A stretch of DNA of 64,000 nucleotides from Nematostella vectensis (lineage: Eukaryota > Cnidaria > Anthozoa > Actiniaria > Edwardsiidae). The stretch is taken from contig NC_064039.1 in NCBI RefSeq assembly GCF_932526225.1, positions 17,478,639 through 17,542,638 on the forward strand, in the 5' to 3' direction. Each line of letters opens with the position of its first letter. Position 1 is the stretch's first letter. The translations under genes and the position numbers were made by a program. The notes under the pieces are model-generated. The model saw nothing but the letters and a program-made list of their open reading frames with translations. It searched no databases and had not been told where the DNA came from. Below, in pieces: positions 47,479-61,054 of this stretch.

Positions 47479-49163
47479 AATGTACCCATATTACCTAGCT
47501 CTTGAAACCCTGTGACTGGTTGAACCATCCCCTAAAACCCTGCACCTCCAAGACCAAGCCATTGATACCCTCTACCCTGTGTACCCACTCATTTATAACT
47601 TGCACCCTTATGACCTAGTTCTTGATATCATTGACCCTTATTACCATCCCTTGAAGTCTAGTACCCGTTTGACCAACTCTTGTTAACCTGTACACCTGTC
47701 ACCTCACCCACTAACTCACTTATCTTAACGTCCCCTTCACGTCCTTATCTTAACACCCCCGAAAAAATCCCAAGTTAATCTGACCTGGATTCGACTCACG
47801 GGCCTCTTGTTTGAGAAGCGAAGCCCGTAGCACTGAGCTATCGCGCCACTCTCTTGAAAACTAGAAGTAACTACCGTATAGCCTTGTTTACCCAGCCTTA
47901 TAAGGTATACAGTAGTTTTTCCTTGATATCTCGAGAGTGGCGCTATGGCTCAGTGGTACGGGCTTCGCTTCTCAAGCAAACGGGCCAGGGTTCGAATCCA
48001 GGTAAGATAAACTAGAGACTTTTTCATGGCTGTTAAGGTAAGGACGGTGGCATTAGGGGGTGGGTGCACAGGGGAAAAGGATATAAACGGCAGGGTCACA
48101 GATGTGCAAGTTGGTAAGCGCTTGGTCCTACATGGGTAAATGGTAGTTATGTGATTAGGTGTCATAGGGGTGTAGGTCAGTTAGGGATGGGTAGGCAGGG
48201 ATATGGGGTAGTAAGTGCTAGGTCATAGGGGTGTAGCTTTGTTAGGGGTTGGTACTCAGGGGTATAGGGTAGTAAGTGCTAAGTCATAGGGGTGTAACTT
48301 AGTTAGCGGTGGGTACCCATGGGTATAGGGTAGTTAGTGCTAGGTCGTAGGGGTGTAGCTTAGCTAGGTGTATGTACTTAGGGGTATAGGCTACTTAGTG
48401 CTAGGACATAGGGGTGTAGTTTAGTTAGGAGTGGGTACACAGGGTTATAGGGGTGTAGTTTAGTTAGGGTATGTTTTTAAGGGGTATAGGGTAGTTAGTG
48501 CTACGTCACAGGGGTGTAGCTTAGCAAGGGTTGGGTACTCAGGGGTAAAGTGTAGTTATTGCTAGGTCATAGGGGTGAGGCTCAGTTAGGGGTAGGTATT
48601 CAGGAGTATAGCGTAGTTAGTGCTAGGTCGTAGGGGTGTAGCTTAGTTAGGGGTGGGTACTCAGGGGTATAGGGTAGTTAAAACCAATTCATAAGGCTGT
48701 AGCTTAGTTACGGGTGGGTATTAAGGGGTATAGGGTAGTTAGTGCTAGGTAGAAGAGGTGTAGTTTAGTTAAGGTTGGGTATTCAGGGGTATAGGCTAGT
48801 TAGTCCTTGGTCGTAGGGGTGTAGCTTAGCTAGGTGTATGTACTTAGGGGTATAGGCTAGTTAGTGCTAGGACATAGGGGTGTAGTTTAGTTAGGAGTGG
48901 GTACAAAGGGTTATAGGGGTGTAGTTTAGTTAGGGTATGGTTTTAAGGGGTATAGGGTAGTTAGTGCTACGTCACAGGGGTGTAGCTTAGCAAGGGTTGG
49001 GTACTCAGGGGTAAAGTGTTGTTATTGCTAGGTCATAGGGGTGAGGCTCAGTTAGGGGTAGGTATTCAGGAGTATAGCGTAGTTAGTGCTAGGTCGTAGG
49101 GTTGTAGCTTAGTTAGGAGTGGATACTCAGGGATATAGGGTAGCTATTATTTTTAATTATTAT
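47479..49163. repeat. Unit 38 (1,685 bp), member 1 of 5,097-bp trimer copy 1
   Basis: Minus module 47762..47847 (CGTAGCAC variant), plus module 47939..48024. GTATGTTTTTAAGG near 48469 and an ATTTTTAATT AT tract are diagnostic; both recur 5,097 bp on in unit 41. Confidence 0.95.
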
Positions 49164-50874
49164 AATGTACCCATATTAGCTAGCTCTTGAAACCCTGTGA
49201 ATGGTTGAACCATCCCCTAAAACCCTGCACCTCCAAGACCAAGCCATTGATACCCTCTACCCCTGTGTACCCACTCATTTATAACTTGCACCCTTATGAC
49301 CTAGTTATGACCTAGTTCTTGATATCATTGACCCTTATTACCATCCCTTGAAGTCTAGTACCCGTTTGACCAACTCTTGTTACCCTGTACACCTGTCACC
49401 TCACCCACTAACTCACTTATCTTAACGTCCCCTTCACGTCCTTATCTTAACTCCCCCGAAAAAATCCCAAGTTAATCTGACCTGGATTCGACTCACGGGC
49501 CTCTTGTTTGAGAAGCGAAGCCCGTACCACTGAGCTATCGCGCCACTCTCTTGAAAACTAGAAGTAACTATCGTATAGCCTTGTTTACCCAGCCTTATAA
49601 GGTATAGAGTAGTTTTTCCTTGATATCTCGAGAGTGGCGCTATGGCTCAGTGGTACGGGATTCGCTTCTCAAGCAAACGGGCCAGGGTTCGAATCCAGGT
49701 AAGATAAACTAGAGACTTTTTCAGGGCTGTTAAGGTAGGGACGGTGGCATTAGGGGGTGGGTGCACGGGGGAAAAGGATATAAACGGCAGGGTCACAGAT
49801 GTGCAAGTTGGTAAGCGCTTGGTCCTACATGGGTAAAGGGTAGTTATGTGATTAGGTGTCATAGGGGTGTAGGTCAGTTAGGGATGGGTAGGCAGGGATA
49901 TGGGGTAGTAAGTGCTAGGTCATAGGGGTGTAGCTTTGTTAGGGGTTGGTACTCAGGGGTATAGGGTAGTAAGTGCTAAGTCATAGGGGTGTAACTTAGT
50001 TAGCGGTGGGTACCCATGGGTATAGGGTAGTTAGTGCTAGGTCGTAGGGGTGTAGCTTAGCTAGGTGTATGTACTTAGGGGTATAGGCTACTTAGTGATA
50101 GGACATAGGGGTGTAGTTTAGTTAGGAGTGGGTACACAGGGTTATAGGGGTGTAGTTTAGTTAGGGTATGGTTTTAAGGGGTATAGGGTAGTTAGTGCTA
50201 CGTCACAGGGGTGTAGCTTAGCAAGGGTTTGGTACTCAGGGGTAAAGTGTAGTTATTGCTAGGTCATAGGGGTGAGGCTCAGTTAGGGGTAGGTATTCAG
50301 GAGTATAGCGTAGTTAGTGCTAGGTCGTAGGGGTGTAGCTTAGTTAGGGGTGGGTACTCAGGGGTATAGGGTAGTTAAAGCCAATTCATAAGGTTGTAGC
50401 TTAGTGACGGGTGGGTATTAAGGGGTATAGGGTAGTTAGTGCTAGGTAGAAGAGGTGTAGTTTAGTTAAGGTTGGGTATTCAGTGGTATAGGCTAGTTAG
50501 TCCTTGGTCGTAGGGGTGTAGCTTAGCTAGGTGTATGTACTTACTGGGTATAGGCTAGTTAGTGCTAGGACATAGGGGTGTAGTTTAGTTAGGAGTGGGT
50601 ACAAAGGGTTATAGGGGTGTAGTTTAGTTAGGGTATGGTTTTAAGGGGTATAGGGTAGTTAGTGCTACGTCACAGGGGTGTAGCTTAGCAAGGGTTGTGT
50701 ACTCAGGGGTAAAGTGTAGTTATTGCTAGGTCATAGGGGTGAGGCTCAGTTAGGGGTAGGTATTCAGGAGTATAGCGTAGTTAGTGCTAGGTCGTAGGGT
50801 TGTAGCTTAGTTAGGCGTGGATACTCAGGGATATAGGGTAGCTATTATTATTAATTATTATTATTAATTATTAT
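49164..50874. repeat. Unit 39 (1,711 bp), member 2 of trimer copy 1
   Basis: Minus module 49459..49544, plus module 49636..49721 (ACGGGATTCGC). The left arm has an 11-bp tandem duplication, TATGACCTAGT twice, at about 49294..49315; it recurs only in unit 42. Confidence 0.95.
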
Positions 50875-52574
50875 AATGTACCCATATTACCTAGCTCTTG
50901 AAACCCTGTGACTGGTTGAACCATCCACTAAAACCCTGCACCTCCAAGACCAAGCCATTGATACCCTCTACCCCTGTGTACCCACTCATTTATAACTTGC
51001 ACCCTTATGACCTAGTTCTTGATATCATTGACCCTTATTACCATCCCTTGAAGTCTAGTACCCGTTTGACCAACTCTTGTTACCCTGTACACCTGTCACC
51101 TCACCCACTAACTCACTTATCTTAACGTCCCCTTCACGTCCTTATCTTAACACCCCCGAAAAAATCCCAAGTTAATCTGACCTGGATTCGACTCACGGGC
51201 CTCTTGTTTGAGAAGCGAAGCCCGTACCACTGAGCTATCGCGCCACTCTCTTGAAAACTAGAAGTAACTACCGTATAGCCTTGTTTACCCAGCCTTATAA
51301 GGTATACAGTAGTTTTTCCTTGATATCTCGAGAGTGGCGCTATGGCTCAGTGGTACGGGCTTCGCTTCTCAAGCAAACGGGCCAGGGTTCGAATCCAGGT
51401 AAGATAAACTAGAGACTTTTTCAGGGCTGTTAAGGTAGGGACGGTGGCATTAGGGGGTGGGTGCACGGGGGAAAAGGATATAAACGGCAGGGTCACAGAT
51501 GTGCAAGTTGGTAAGCGCTTGGTCCTACATGGGTAAAGGGTAGTTATGTGATTAGGTGTCATAGGGGTGTAGGTCAGTTAGGGATGGGTAGGCAGGGATA
51601 TGGGGTAGTAAGTGCTAGGTCATAGGGGTGTAGCTTTGTTAGGGGTTGGTACTCAGGGGTATAGGGTAGTAAGTGCTAAGTCATAGGGGTGTAACTTAAT
51701 TAGCGGTGGGTACCCATGGGTATAGGGTAGTTAGTGCTAGGTCGTAGGGGTGTAGCTTAGCTAGGTGTATGTACTTAGGGGTATAGGCTACTTAGTGATA
51801 GGACATAGGGGTGTAGTTTAGTTAGGAGTGGGTACACAGGGTTATAGGGGTGTAGTTTAGTTAGGGTATGGTTTTAAGGGGTATAGGGTAGTTAGTGCTA
51901 CGTCACAGGGGTGTAGCTTAGCAAGGGTTGGGTACTCAGGGGTAAAGTGTAGTTATTGCTAGGTCATAGGGGTGAGGCTCAGTTAGGGGTAGGTATTCAG
52001 GAGTATAGCGTAGTTAGTGCTAGGTCGTAGGGGTGTAGCTTAGTTAGGGGTGGGTACTCAGGGGTATAGGGTAGTTAAAGCCAATTCATAAGGCTGTAGC
52101 TTAGTTACGGGTGGGTATTAAGGGGTATAGGGTAGTTAGTGCTAGGTAGAAGAGGTGTAGTTTAGTTAAGGTTGGGTATTCAGGGGTATAGGCTAGTTAG
52201 TCCTTGGTCGTAGGGGTGTAGCTTAGCTAGGTGTATGTACTTACTGGGTATAGGCTAGTTAGTGCTAGGACATAAGGGTGTAGTTTAGTTAGGAGTGGGT
52301 ACAAAGGGTTATAGGGGTGTAGTTTAGTTAGGGTATGGTTTTAAGGGGTATAGGGTAGTTAGTGCTACGTCACAGGGGTGTAGCTTAGTAAGGGTTGTGT
52401 ACTCAGGGGTAAAGTGTAGTTATTGCTAGGTCATAGGGGTGAGGCTCAGTTAGGGGTAGGTATTCAGGAGTATAGCGTAGTTAGTGCTAGGTCGTAGGGT
52501 TGTAGCTTAGTTAGGCGTGGATACTCAGGGATATAGGGTAGCTATTATTATTAATTATTATTATTAATTATTAT
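50875..52574. repeat. Unit 40 (1,700 bp), member 3 of trimer copy 1
   Basis: Minus module 51159..51244, plus module 51336..51421. Carries GGTAGGGACGG and GTGCACGGGG after the terminator, shared with units 39, 42 and 43. Confidence 0.95.
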
Positions 52575-54260
52575 AATGTACCCATATTACCTAGCTCTTG
52601 AAACCATGTGACTGGTTGAACCATCCCCTAAAACCCTGCACCTCCAAGACCAAGCCATTGATACCCTCTACCCCTGTGTACCCACTCATTTATAACTTGC
52701 ACCCTTATGACCTAGTTCTTGATATCATTGACCCTTATTACCATCCCTTGAAGTCTAGCACCCGTTTGACCAACTCTTGTTAACCTGTACACCTGTCACC
52801 TCACCCACTAACTCACTTATCTTAACGTCCCCTTCACGTCCTTATCTTAACACCCCCGAAAAAATCCCAAGTTAATCTGACCTGGATTCGACTCACGGGC
52901 CTCTTGTTTGAGAAGCGAAGCCCGTACCACTGAGCTATCGCGCCACTCTCTTGAAAACTAGAAGTAACTACCGTATAGCCTTGTTTACCCAGCCTTATAA
53001 GGTATACAGTAGTTTTTCCTTGATATCTCGAGAGTGGCGCTATGGCTCAGTGGTACGGGCTTCGCTTCTCAAGCAAACGGGCCAGGGTTCGAATCCAGGT
53101 AAGATAAACTAGAGACTTTTTCATGGCTGTTAAGGTAAGGACGGTGGCATTAGGGGGTGGGTGCACAGGGGAAAAGGATATAAACGGCAGGGTCACAGAT
53201 GTGCAAGTTGGTAAGCGCTTGGTCCTACATGGGTAAATGGTAGTTATGTGATTAGGTGTCATAGGGGTGTAGGTCAGTTAGGGATGGGTAGGCAGGGATA
53301 TGGGGTAGTAAGTGCTAGGTCATAGGGGTGTAGCTTTGTTAGGGGTTGGTACTCAGGGGTATAGGGTAGTAAGTGCTAAGTCATAGGGGTGTAACTTAGT
53401 TAGCGGTGGGTACCCATGGGTATAGGGTAGTTAGTGCTAGGTCGTAGGGGTGTAGCTTAGCTAGGTGTATGTACTTAGGGGTATAGGCTACTTAGTGCTA
53501 GGACATAGGGGTGTAGTTTAGTTAGGAGTGGGTACACAGGGTTATAGGGGTGTAGTTTAGTTAGGGTATGTTTTTAAGGGGTATAGGGTAGTTAGTGCTA
53601 CGTCACAGGGGTGTAGCTTAGCAAGGGTTGGGTACTCAGGGGTAAAGTGTAGTTATTGCTAGGTCATAGGGGTGAGGCTCAGTTAGGGGTAGGTATTCAG
53701 GAGTATAGCGTAGTTAGTGCTAGGTCGTAGGGGTGTAGCTTAGTTAGGGGTGGGTACTCAGGGGTATAGGGTAGTTAAAACCAATTCATAAGGCTGTAGC
53801 TTAGTTACGGGTGGGTATTAAGGGGTATATGGTAGTTAGTGCTAGGTAGAAGAGGTGTAGTTTAGTTAAGGTTGGGTATTCAGGGGTATAGGCTAGTTAG
53901 TCCTTGGTCGTAGGGGTGTAGCTTAGCTAGGTGTATGTACTTAGGGGTATAGGCTAGTTAGTGCTAGGACATAGGGGTGTAGTTTAGTTAGGAGTGGGTA
54001 CAAAGGGTTATAGGGGTGTAGTTTAGTTAGGGTATGGTTTTAAGGGGTATAGGGTAGTTAGTGCTACGTCACAGGGGTGTAGCTTAGCAAGGGTTGGGTA
54101 CTCAGGGGTAAAGTGTAGTTATTGCTAGGTCATAGGGGTGAGGCTCAGTTAGGGGTAGGTATTCAGGAGTATAGCGTAGTTAGTGCTAGGTCGTAGGGTT
54201 GTAGCTTAGTTAGGAGTGGATACTCAGGGATATAGGGTAGCTATTATTTTTAATTATTAT
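52575..54260. repeat. Unit 41 (1,686 bp), member 1 of trimer copy 2
   Basis: Minus module 52859..52944, plus module 53036..53121. Copy of unit 38 at +5,097 except at its start, where it lacks unit 38's one-base deletion in CTACCCTGTG. Confidence 0.95.
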
Positions 54261-55971
54261 AATGTACCCATATTAGCTAGCTCTTGAAACCCTGTGAATG
54301 GTTGAACCATCCCCTAAAACCCTGCACCTCCAAGACCAAGCCATTGATACCCTCTACCCCTGTGTACCCACTCATTTATAACTTGCACCCTTATGACCTA
54401 GTTATGACCTAGTTCTTGATATCATTGACCCTTATTACCATCCCTTGAAGTCTAGTACCCGTTTGACCAACTCTTGTTACCCTGTACACCTGTCACCTCA
54501 CCCACTAACTCACTTATCTTAACGTCCCCTTCACGTCCTTATCTTAACTCCCCCGAAAAAATCCCAAGTTAATCTGACCTGGATTCGACTCACGGGCCTC
54601 TTGTTTGAGAAGCGAAGCCCGTACCACTGAGCTATCGCGCCACTCTCTTGAAAACTAGAAGTAACTATCGTATAGCCTTGTTTACCCAGCCTTATAAGGT
54701 ATAGAGTAGTTTTTCCTTGATATCTCGAGAGTGGCGCTATGGCTCAGTGGTACGGGATTCGCTTCTCAAGCAAACGGGCCAGGGTTCGAATCCAGGTAAG
54801 ATAAACTAGAGACTTTTTCAGGGCTGTTAAGGTAGGGACGGTGGCATTAGGGGGTGGGTGCACGGGGGAAAAGGATATAAACGGCAGGGTCACAGATGTG
54901 CAAGTTGGTAAGCGCTTGGTCCTACATGGGTAAAGGGTAGTTATGTGATTAGGTGTCATAGGGGTGTAGGTCAGTTAGGGATGGGTAGGCAGGGATATGG
55001 GGTAGTAAGTGCTAGGTCATAGGGGTGTAGCTTTGTTAGGGGTTGGTACTCAGGGGTATAGGGTAGTAAGTGCTAAGTCATAGGGGTGTAACTTAGTTAG
55101 CGGTGGGTACCCATGGGTATAGGGTAGTTAGTGCTAGGTCGTAGGGGTGTAGCTTAGCTAGGTGTATGTACTTAGGGGTATAGGCTACTTAGTGATAGGA
55201 CATAGGGGTGTAGTTTAGTTAGGAGTGGGTACACAGGGTTATAGGGGTGTAGTTTAGTTAGGGTATGGTTTTAAGGGGTATAGGGTAGTTAGTGCTACGT
55301 CACAGGGGTGTAGCTTAGCAAGGGTTTGGTACTCAGGGGTAAAGTGTAGTTATTGCTAGGTCATAAGGGTGAGGCTCAGTTAGGGGTAGGTATTCAGGAG
55401 TATAGCGTAGTTAGTGCTAGGTCGTAGGGGTGTAGCTTAGTTAGGGGTGGGTACTCAGGGGTATAGGGTAGTTAAAGCCATATCATAAGGTTGTAGCTTA
55501 GTGACGGGTGGGTATTAAGGGGTATAGGGTAGTTAGTGCTAGGTAGAAGAGGTGTAGTTTAGTTAAGGTTGGGTATTCAGGGGTATAGGCTAGTTAGTCC
55601 TTGGTCGTAGGGGTGTAGCTTAGCTAGGTGTATGTACTTACTGGGTATAGGCTAGTTAGTGCTAGGACATAGGGGTGTAGTTTAGTTAGGAGTGGGTACA
55701 AAGGGTTATAGGGGTGTAGTTTAGTTAGGGTATGGTTTTAAGGGGTATAGGGTAGTTAGTGCTACGTCACAGGGGTGTAGCTTAGCAAGGGTTGTGTACT
55801 CAGGGGTAAAGTGTAGTTATTGCTAGGTCATAGGGGTGAGGCTCAGTTAGGGGTAGGTATTCAGGAGTATAGCGTAGTTAGTGCTAGGTCGTAGGGTTGT
55901 AGCTTAGTTAGGCGTGGATACTCAGGGATATAGGGTAGCTATTATTATTAATTATTATTATTAATTATTAT
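54261..55971. repeat. Unit 42 (1,711 bp), member 2 of trimer copy 2
   Basis: Minus module 54556..54641, plus module 54733..54818 (ACGGGATTCGC). Copy of unit 39 with the same 11-bp left-arm duplication. Confidence 0.95.
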
Positions 55972-57671
55972 AATGTACCCATATTACCTAGCTCTTGAAA
56001 CCCTGTGACTGGTTGAACCATCCCCTAAAACCCTGCACCTCCAAGACCAAGCCATTGATACCCTCTACCCCTGTGTACCCACTCATTTATAACTTGCACC
56101 CTTATGACCTAGTTCTTGATATCATTGACCCTTATTACCATCCCTTGAAGTCTAGTACCCGTTTGACCAACTCTTGTTACCCTGTACACCTGTCACCTCA
56201 CCCACTAACTCACTTATCTTAACGTCCCCTTCACGTCCTTATCTTAACACCCCCGAAAAAATCCCAAGTTAATCTGACCTGGATTCGACTCACGGGCCTC
56301 TTGTTTGAGAAGCGAAGCCCGTACCACTGAGCTATCGCGCCACTCTCTTGAAAACTAGAAGTAACTACCGTATAGCCTTGTTTACCCAGCCTTATAAGGT
56401 ATACAGTAGTTTTTCCTTGATATCTCGAGAGTGGCGCTATGGCTCAGTGGTACGGGCTTCGCTTCTCAAGCAAACGGGCCAGGGTTCGAATCCAGGTAAG
56501 ATAAACTAGAGACTTTTTCAGGGCTGTTAAGGTAGGGACGGTGGCATTAGGGGGTGGGTGCACGGGGGAAAAGGATATAAACGGCAGGGTCACAGATGTG
56601 CAAGTTGGTAAGCGCTTGGTCCTACATGGGTAAAGGGTAGTTATGTGATTAGGTGTCATAGGGGTGTAGGTCAGTTAGGGATGGGTAGGCAGGGATATGG
56701 GGTAGTAAGTGCTAGGTCATAGGGGTGTAGCTTTGTTAGGGGTTGGTACTCAGGGGTATAGGGTAGTAAGTGCTAAGTCATAGGGGTGTAACTTAGTTAG
56801 CGGTGGGTACCCATGGGTATAGGGTAGTTAGTGCTAGGTCGTAGGGGTGTAGCTTAGCTAGGTGTATGTACTTAGGGGTATAGGCTACTTAGTGATAGGA
56901 CATAGGGGTGTAGTTTAGTTAGGAGTGGGTACACAGGGCTATAGGGGTGTAGTTTAGTTAGGGTATGGTTTTAAGGGGTATAGGGTAGTTAGTGCTACGT
57001 CACAGGGGTGTAGCTTAGCAAGGGTTTGGTACTCAGGGGTAAAGTGTAGTTATTGCTAGGTCATAGGGGTGAGGCTCAGTTAGGGGTAGGTATTCAGGAG
57101 TATAGCGTAGTTAGTGCTAGGTCGTAGGGGTGTAGCTTAGTTAGGGGTGGGTACTCAGGGGTATAGGGTAGTTAAAGCCAATTCATAAGGCTGTAGCTTA
57201 GTTACGGGTGGGTATTAAGGGGTATAGGGTAGTTAGTGCTAGGTAGAAGAGGTGTAGTTTAGTTAAGGTTGGGTATTCAGGGGTATAGGCTAGTTAGTCC
57301 TTGGTCGTAGGGGTGTAGCTTAGCTAGGTGTATGTACTTACTGGGTATAGGCTAGTTAGTGCTAGGACATAAGGGTGTAGTTTAGTTAGGAGTGGGTACA
57401 AAGGGTTATAGGGGTGTAGTTTAGTTAGGGTATGGTTTTAAGGGGTATAGGGTAGTTAGTGCTACGTCACAGGGGTGTAGCTTAGCAAGGGTTGTGTACT
57501 CAGGGGTAAAGTGTAGTTATTGCTAGGTCATAGGGGTGAGGCTCAGTTAGGGGTAGGTATTCAGGAGTATAGCGTAGTTAGTGCTAGGTCGTAGGGTTGT
57601 AGCTTAGTTAGGCGTGGATACTCAGGGATATAGGGTAGCTATTATTATTATCTATTATTATTAATTATTAT
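55972..57671. repeat. Unit 43 (1,700 bp), member 3 of trimer copy 2
   Basis: Minus module 56256..56341, plus module 56433..56518. Copy of unit 40. Its AT tract has acquired TATCTATT near 57649, which recurs in the tract after unit 45. Confidence 0.95.
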
Positions 57672-59356
57672 AATGTACCCATATTACCTAGCTCTTGAAA
57701 CCCTGTGACTGGTTGAACCATCCCCTAAAACCCTGCACCTCCAAGACCAAGCCATTGATACCCTCTACCCCTGTGTACCCACTCATTTATAACTTGCACC
57801 CTTATGACCTAGTTCTTGATATCATTGACCCTTATTACCATCCCTTGAAGTCTAGTACCCGTTTGACCAACTCTTGTTAACCTGTACACCTGTCACCTCA
57901 CCCACTAACTCACTTATTTTAACGTCCCCTTCACGTCCTTATCTTAACACCCCCGAAAAAATCCCAAGTTAATCTGACCTGGATTCGACTCACGGGCCTC
58001 TTGTTTGAGAAGCGAAGCCCGTACCACTGAGCTATCGCGCCACTCTCTTGAAAACTAGAAGTAACTACCGTATAGCCTTGTTTACCCAGCCTTATAAGGT
58101 ATACAGTAGTTTTTCCTTGATATCTCAAGAGTGGCGCTATGGCTCAGTGGTACGGGCTTCGCTTCTCAAGCAAACGGGCCAGGGTTCGAATCCAGGTAAG
58201 ATAAACTAGAGACTTTTTCATGGCTGTTAAGGTAAGGACGGTGGCATTAGGGGGTGGGTGCACAGGGGAAAAGGATATAAAGGGCAGGGTCACAGATGTG
58301 CAAGTTGGTAAGCGCTTGGTCCTACATGGGTAAATGGTAGTTATGTGATTAGGTGTCATAGGGGTGTAGGTCAGTTAGGGATGGGTAGGCAGGGATATGG
58401 GGTAGTAAGTGCTAGGTCATAGGGGTGTAGCTTTGTTAGGGGTTGGTACTCAGGGGTATAGGGTAGTAAGTGCTAAGTCATAGGGGTGTAACTTAGTTAG
58501 CGGTGGGTACCCATGGGTATATGGTAGTTAGTGCTAGGTCGTAGGGGTGTAGCTTAGCTAGGTGTATGTACTTAGGGGTATAGGCTACTTAGTGCTAGGA
58601 CATAGGGTGTAGTTTAGTTAGGAGTGGGTACACAGGGTTATAGGGGTGTAGTTTAGTTAGGGTATGGTTTTAAGGGGTATAGGGTAGTTAGTGCTACGTC
58701 ACAGGGGTGTAGCTTAGCAAGGGTTTGGTACTCAGGGGTAAAGTGTAGTTATTGCTAGGTCATAGGGGTGAGGCTCAGTTAGGGGTAGGTATTCAGGAGT
58801 ATAGCGTAGTTAGTGCTAGGTCGTAGGGGTGTAGCTTAGTTAGGGGTGGGTACTCAGGGGTATAGGGTAGTTAAAACCAATTCATAAGGCTGTAGCTTAG
58901 TTACGGGTGGGTATTAAGGGGTATAGGGTAGTTAGTGCTAGGTAGAAGAGGTGTAGTTTAGTTAAGGTTGGGTATTCAGGGGTATAGGCTAGTTAGTCCT
59001 TGGTCGTAGGGGTGTAGCTTAGCTAGGTGTATGTACTTAGGGGTATAGGCTAATTAGTGCTAGGACATAGGGGTGTAGTTTAGTTAGGAGTGGGTACAAA
59101 GGGTTATAGGGGTGTAGTTTAGTTAGGGTATGGTTTTAAGGGGTATAGGGTAGTTAGTGCTACGTCACAGGGGTGTAGCTTAGCAAGGGTTGGGTACTCA
59201 GGGGTAAAGTGTAGTTATTGCTAGGTCATAGGGAAGAGGCTCAGTTAGGGGTAGGTATTCAGGAGTATAGCGTAGTTAGTGCTAGGTCGTAGGGTTGTAG
59301 CTTAGTTAGGCGTGGATACTCAGGGATATAGGGTAGCTATTATTATTAATTATTAT
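57672..59356. repeat. Unit 44 (1,685 bp), member 1 of 3,383-bp dimer copy 1
   Basis: Minus module 57956..58041, plus module 58133..58218 preceded by CTCAAG (site CTCGAG lost). CTTATTTTAACG in the left arm and ATAAAGGGCAGG in the right arm are private to units 44 and 46. Confidence 0.95.
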
Positions 59357-61054
59357 AATGTACCCATATTACCTAGCTCTTGAAACCCTGTGACTGGTTG
59401 AACCATCCCCTAAAACCCTGCACCTCCAAGACCAAGCCATTGATACCCTCTACCCTGTGTACCCACTCATTTATAACTTGCACCCTTATGACCTAGTTCT
59501 TGATATCATTGACCCTTATTACCATCCCTTGAAGTCTAGTACCCGTTTGACCAACTCTTGTTAACCTGTACACCTGTCACCTCACCCACTAACTCACTTA
59601 TCTTAACGTCCCCTTCACGTCCTTATCTTAACACCCCCGAAAAAATCCCAAGTTAATCTGACCTGGATTCGACTCACGGGCCTCTTGTTTGAGAAGCGAA
59701 GCCCGTACCACTGAGCTATCGCGCCACTCTCTTGAAAACTAGAAGTAACTACCGTATAGCCTTGTTTACCCAGCCTTATAAGGTATACAGTAGTTTTTCC
59801 TTGATATCTCGAGAGTGGCGCTATGGCTCAGTGGTACGGGCTTCGCTTCTCAAGCAAACGGGCCAGGGTTCGAATCCAGGTAAGATAAACTAGAGACTTT
59901 TTCATGGCTGTTAAGGTAAGGACGGTGGCATTAGGGGGTGGGTGCACAGGGGAAAAGGATATAAACGGCAGGGTCACAGATGTGCAAGTTGGTAAGCGCT
60001 TGGTCCTACATGGGTAAATGGTAGTTATGTGATTAGGTGTCATAGGGGTGTAGGTCAGTTAGGGATGGGTAGGCAGGGATATGGGGTAGTAAGTGCTAGG
60101 TCATAGGGGTGTAGCTTTGTTAGGGGTTGGTACTCAGGGGTATAGGGTAGTAAGTGCTAAGTCATAGGGGTGTAACTTAGTTAGCGGTGGGTACCCATGG
60201 GTATAGGGTAGTTAGTGCTAGGTCGTAGGGGTGTAGCTTAGCTAGGTGTATGTACTTAGGGGTATAGGCTACTTAGTGCTAGGACATAGGGGTGTAGTTT
60301 AGTTAGGAGTGGGTACACAGGGTTATAGGGGTGTAGTTTAGTTAGGGTATGTTTTTAAGGGGTATAGGGTAGTTAGTGCTACGTCACAGGGGTGTAGCTT
60401 AGCAAGGGTTGGGTACTCAGGGGTAAAGTGTAGTTATTGCTAGGTCATAGGGGTGAGGCTCAGTTAGGGGTAGGTATTCAGGAGTATAGCGTAGTTAGTG
60501 CTAGGTCGTAGGGGTGTAGCTTAGTTAGGGGTGGGTACTCAGGGGTATAGGGTAGTTAAAACCAATTCATAAGGCTGTAGCTTAGTTACGGGTGGGTATT
60601 AAGGGGTATAGGGTAGTTAGTGCTAGGTAGAAGAGGTGTAGTTTAGTTAAGGTTGGGTATTCAGGGGTATAGGCTAGTTAGTCCTTGGTCGTAGGGGTGT
60701 AGCTTAGCTAGGTGTATGTACTTAGGGGTATAGGCTAGTTAGTGCTAGGACATAGGGGTGTAGTTTAGTTAGGAGTGGGTACAAAGGGTTATAGGGGTGT
60801 AGTTTAGTTAGGGTATGGTTTTAAGGGGTATAGGGTAGTTAGTGCTACGTCACAGGGGTGTAGCTTAGCAAGGGTTGGGTACTCAGGGGTAAAGTGTTGT
60901 TATTGCTAGGTCATAGGGGTGAGGCTCAGTTAGGGGTAGGTATTCAGGAGTATAGCGTAGTTAGTGCTAGGTCGTAGGGTTGTAGCTTAGTTAGGCGTGG
61001 ATACTCAGGGATATAGGGTAGCTATTATTATTATCTATTATTATTAATTATTAT
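59357..61054. repeat. Unit 45 (1,698 bp), member 2 of dimer copy 1
   Basis: Minus module 59640..59725, plus module 59817..59902. Left arm with the one-base-shorter CTACCCTGTG; right arm with GTATGTTTTTAAGG as in units 38 and 41. Confidence 0.95.

Larger units (their letters stand above)
47850..57690. repeat. Higher-order repeat: 5,097-bp trimer of long units, two copies
   Basis: Units 38-39-40 (1,685/1,711/1,700 bp) recur as 41-42-43 (1,686/1,711/1,700 bp). Shared private marks include the 11-bp left-arm duplication in units 39 and 42 and GTATGTTTTTAAGG in 38 and 41. The first ~370 bp of units 38 and 41 differ, so the duplicated block starts near 47.85 kb. Confidence 0.9.

Noticed and set aside
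57931-58128. 65-codon minus-strand frame (also at 61314-61511)
   Set aside because: It is the minus tRNA-like module and centre read as protein; it opens only in units 44 and 46 because CTCGAG changed to CTCAAG.
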